Assembly: GCF_003048875.2 (NCBI RefSeq)
Contig: NZ_CP049264.1
Location: 1,961,228-2,025,227, forward strand
Origin: Campylobacter concisus
GTDB taxonomy: Bacteria; Campylobacterota; Campylobacteria; Campylobacterales; Campylobacteraceae
Direction of reading: 5' to 3'
DNA length: 64,000 bases
Numbering within the stretch: position 1 is the stretch's first letter; the number at the start of each line of letters is the position of its first letter. The notes under the pieces were generated by a model. It made no database searches and had not been told where the DNA came from. It worked only from the letters and a program-made list of their open reading frames with translations. The translations under genes and the position numbers were made by a program. This document shows, piece by piece, positions 62,693 to 64,000 of the stretch.

Positions 62693-63382
62693 TTATAGTG
62701 TTCTCATAAATTCAGTGCTGTAAATTCCATCGATGCGTCTTTTCATATCATCATGCCAGCCATTTGTAAGAGTGGTGAGGGCGTTAAATTTCTCTAGTAA
62801 ATTTAAATTTTCACTTGGCGCGTAAAAGAGCCTGTTTATCTCTAAAATGCTCATATGAACTGGGTCACTTTCTATAACCTCTATCGCGTCGCCTGCTTTG
62901 CACGATCCTGGCGTAAGAACGCGGTAGTACCAGCCAGTAAGGCCTGTTTCAAAGATGTGAGTAGCCATATTTTCATTGCCCCATCTTTTTGAGAGCTTAA
63001 AGCATGGCTTTCTAGGCTGCGAGACTTGAAGCACAAGCGAGCCCACCTTGTGGATATCGCCCACATAAACGCAGCTCTCATCAAGCCCATCAACGCATAA
63101 ATTCTCCCCCATCGCACCATAAGCCATATTTTTTAATCCTAAAAATTTCTCCCACTCGGCGTAGTTTGCAAACGAATTTGCAAAAATAGCCTTTTCAGGG
63201 CCGCCATGATGCTTCGTATCAGCGACGCTATCGCCCTCAAAGCCAAGCTCATTTGCGAAAATTTCGCCATTTTGAGCTACTTTAAAAATAGCTGAGCTCC
63301 AAGGTAAATTTAGCTTATCAGTCGCATTTTGCGAGCCGTAGTTTTTCACATCTCCTATTAGTAAAGCTTTTAGTGTTGCCAT
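62693..63382 (-). CDS. MOSC domain protein
   Basis: A 229-residue YiiM-like protein. The MOSC core reads VADTKHHGGPEKAIFANSFANYAEW, then GAMGENLCVDGLDESCVYVGDIHKVGSLVLQVSQPRKPCFKLSKRW, in which the conserved Cys is the expected molybdenum-cofactor ligand. A C-terminal 3-alpha region follows. YiiM-type proteins reduce N-hydroxylated compounds with a molybdenum cofactor. It is 16 bases after ruvC on the same strand. Confidence 0.87.
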   Translation of the reverse strand: MATLKALLIGDVKNYGSQNATDKLNLPWSSAIFKVAQNGEIFANELGFEGDSVADTKHHGGPEKAIFANSFANYAEWEKFLGLKNMAYGAMGENLCVDGLDESCVYVGDIHKVGSLVLQVSQPRKPCFKLSKRWGNENMATHIFETGLTGWYYRVLTPGSCKAGDAIEVIESDPVHMSILEINRLFYAPSENLNLLEKFNALTTLTNGWHDDMKRRIDGIYSTEFMRTL

Positions 63383-63398
63383 ATTTTTCCTATCAAAT

Positions 63399-63875
63399 TT
63401 AGTTTATTCTTAAATTATTCGCGTGAGTTAGCGCTATCGCGATAGCATCGGTGATATCAAGCGGTTTTATCTCTTTATTTATGCCTAAAATTTTTTTCAC
63501 CATAAATGCCACCTGCTCTTTGTCAGCCTTTGCCTTGCCAGTGACCGTTTTTTTTACCTGAAGCGGCGTATATTCGGCAAAGTCACCATGAAGCTGCAAA
63601 ATTTTAAGACTAAGTGCCCCGCGAAACTGAGCGAGCTTTAAGACCGTTTTTGGGTTATAAGCAAAGAATATGTCCTCTATCGCGACCTCGTCAAATTTAT
63701 GGTTTTTAAAGATGAGATCAAGCCCCTCGCAAAGCTCTGTTATTTGGTATTGAAGCGTGTTTGGCTTTATCTTTATAAGCCCAGCTTCAAGAAGAGTAGT
63801 TTTAAATTTACTCTTTTCAAGTATCGCGTAACCGCAATTTTTCGTGCCTGGATCGATTCCTAAAATTTTCATCAC
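63399..63875 (-). CDS. ruvC: Crossover junction endodeoxyribonuclease RuvC
   Basis: A 158-residue Holliday junction resolvase. The four acidic active-site positions are visible: GIDPGT near the N-terminus, AIEDIFF in the middle, and [14 protein letters not shown] at the end. A second Met immediately after the first makes the exact start ambiguous by one codon. In C. jejuni ruvC is the last gene before dnaA, which fits the origin-like sequence that follows here. Confidence 0.94.
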   Translation of the reverse strand: MMKILGIDPGTKNCGYAILEKSKFKTTLLEAGLIKIKPNTLQYQITELCEGLDLIFKNHKFDEVAIEDIFFAYNPKTVLKLAQFRGALSLKILQLHGDFAEYTPLQVKKTVTGKAKADKEQVAFMVKKILGINKEIKPLDITDAIAIALTHANNLRIN

Positions 63876-63890
63876 AATCTTTTCAATACT

Positions 63891-64000
63891 TTTTCACGAC
63901 TTTTTCACGCCGTGAAAAAGTTTGTCGGAGTTTAACAAAGGTTTTATTAAATTTAAGATAAAATCGCTAATAAAATTAATTACTTCAAAAGGGTTTAAAT
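63891..64000. other. Probable left part of the chromosomal origin (oriC) with three DnaA-like boxes
   Basis: Three copies of TTTTCAC occur within 28 bases, two direct (63891-63897, 63902-63908) and one inverted (63912-63918). The last two form a 10-bp palindrome CTTTTTCACG-C-CGTGAAAAAG. DnaA boxes of this bacterial class share a TTCAC core. The boxes are followed by an AT-rich stretch (63931-63990) that could be the unwinding element. The position after ruvC is where dnaA is expected. dnaA itself lies outside the window. Confidence 0.6.

Noticed and set aside
1..64000. CRISPR arrays, tRNA or rRNA genes, insertion sequences
   Set aside because: No regularly spaced repeats, cloverleaf-like segments, rRNA-like stretches or transposase frames were found by reading both strands.

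Overview
The window reads as a chromosomal segment of a Campylobacter, most like the oral, anaerobically respiring species around C. concisus / C. curvus (genus from gene content and order; species is inference). Supporting signs are the AT-rich base use with many AAATTTA runs, TTG and GTG starts, extended -10 promoters, a desulforubrerythrin, the block rluB-kpsF-rnj-ksgA-rlmN, and ruvC as the last gene before what looks like the replication origin at the right edge. Coding density is high. I found no tRNA, rRNA, CRISPR array, insertion sequence or prophage.

Layout. 1-3.7 kb: a two-component pair (regulator cut by the window edge), dsbA-dsbB and a YafQ-type toxin-antitoxin pair. 3.8-4.9 kb: desulforubrerythrin and a small secreted protein. 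4.9-10 kb: a minus-strand operon with two tannase-family esterases (one broken by two frameshifts), a periplasmic double ABM-domain protein, a coiled-coil secreted protein, a flavodoxin-fold quinone reductase and a DUF2798 protein. 10-12.6 kb: two short-chain oxidoreductases and an iron alcohol dehydrogenase whose second codon is a stop. 12.7-20.6 kb: deoxynucleotide and purine genes: nrdG, a separate glycyl-radical-domain gene, nrdD, nrdA, purB. 20.7-33.8 kb: RNA-modification and housekeeping genes (RluA-type synthase, rlmN with a coupled 35-residue membrane peptide, hisF, a large SF1 helicase, ksgA, rnj, kdsD/kpsF, rluB), plus a small membrane/Sel1 gene pair downstream of a G8 tract. 34-35.7 kb: two Sel1-repeat paralogues separated by a duplication scar.

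35.7-50.3 kb is the most distinctive part, a minus-strand sulfite-respiration (mcc) cluster. It holds a response regulator and a haem-c-motif sensor kinase, the octahaem cytochrome MccA (seven CXXCH plus one CX15CH and two candidate copper cysteines), the prolyl isomerase MccB, the four-cluster ferredoxin MccC, the quinol dehydrogenase MccD and a dedicated CcsBA haem lyase. It continues into a Sel1 protein, an unknown soluble protein, a NosL-family protein, a small anchored protein, an FtsX/LolD-type ABC transporter, a CPYC-bearing polytopic membrane protein and an anchored protein. The inferred flow is menaquinol to MccD to MccC to MccA to sulfite, with the tail genes as candidate metal-site or cofactor maturation factors.

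50.4-64 kb: two chemoreceptors, pyrE, a sodium/proton antiporter, two more toxin-antitoxin pairs, flgE with a sigma-54 promoter, thyX, an orphan adenine methyltransferase translated right after luxS, a MOSC protein and ruvC. The last 110 bases carry three TTTTCAC boxes followed by an AT-rich stretch, probably the dnaA-side part of oriC.
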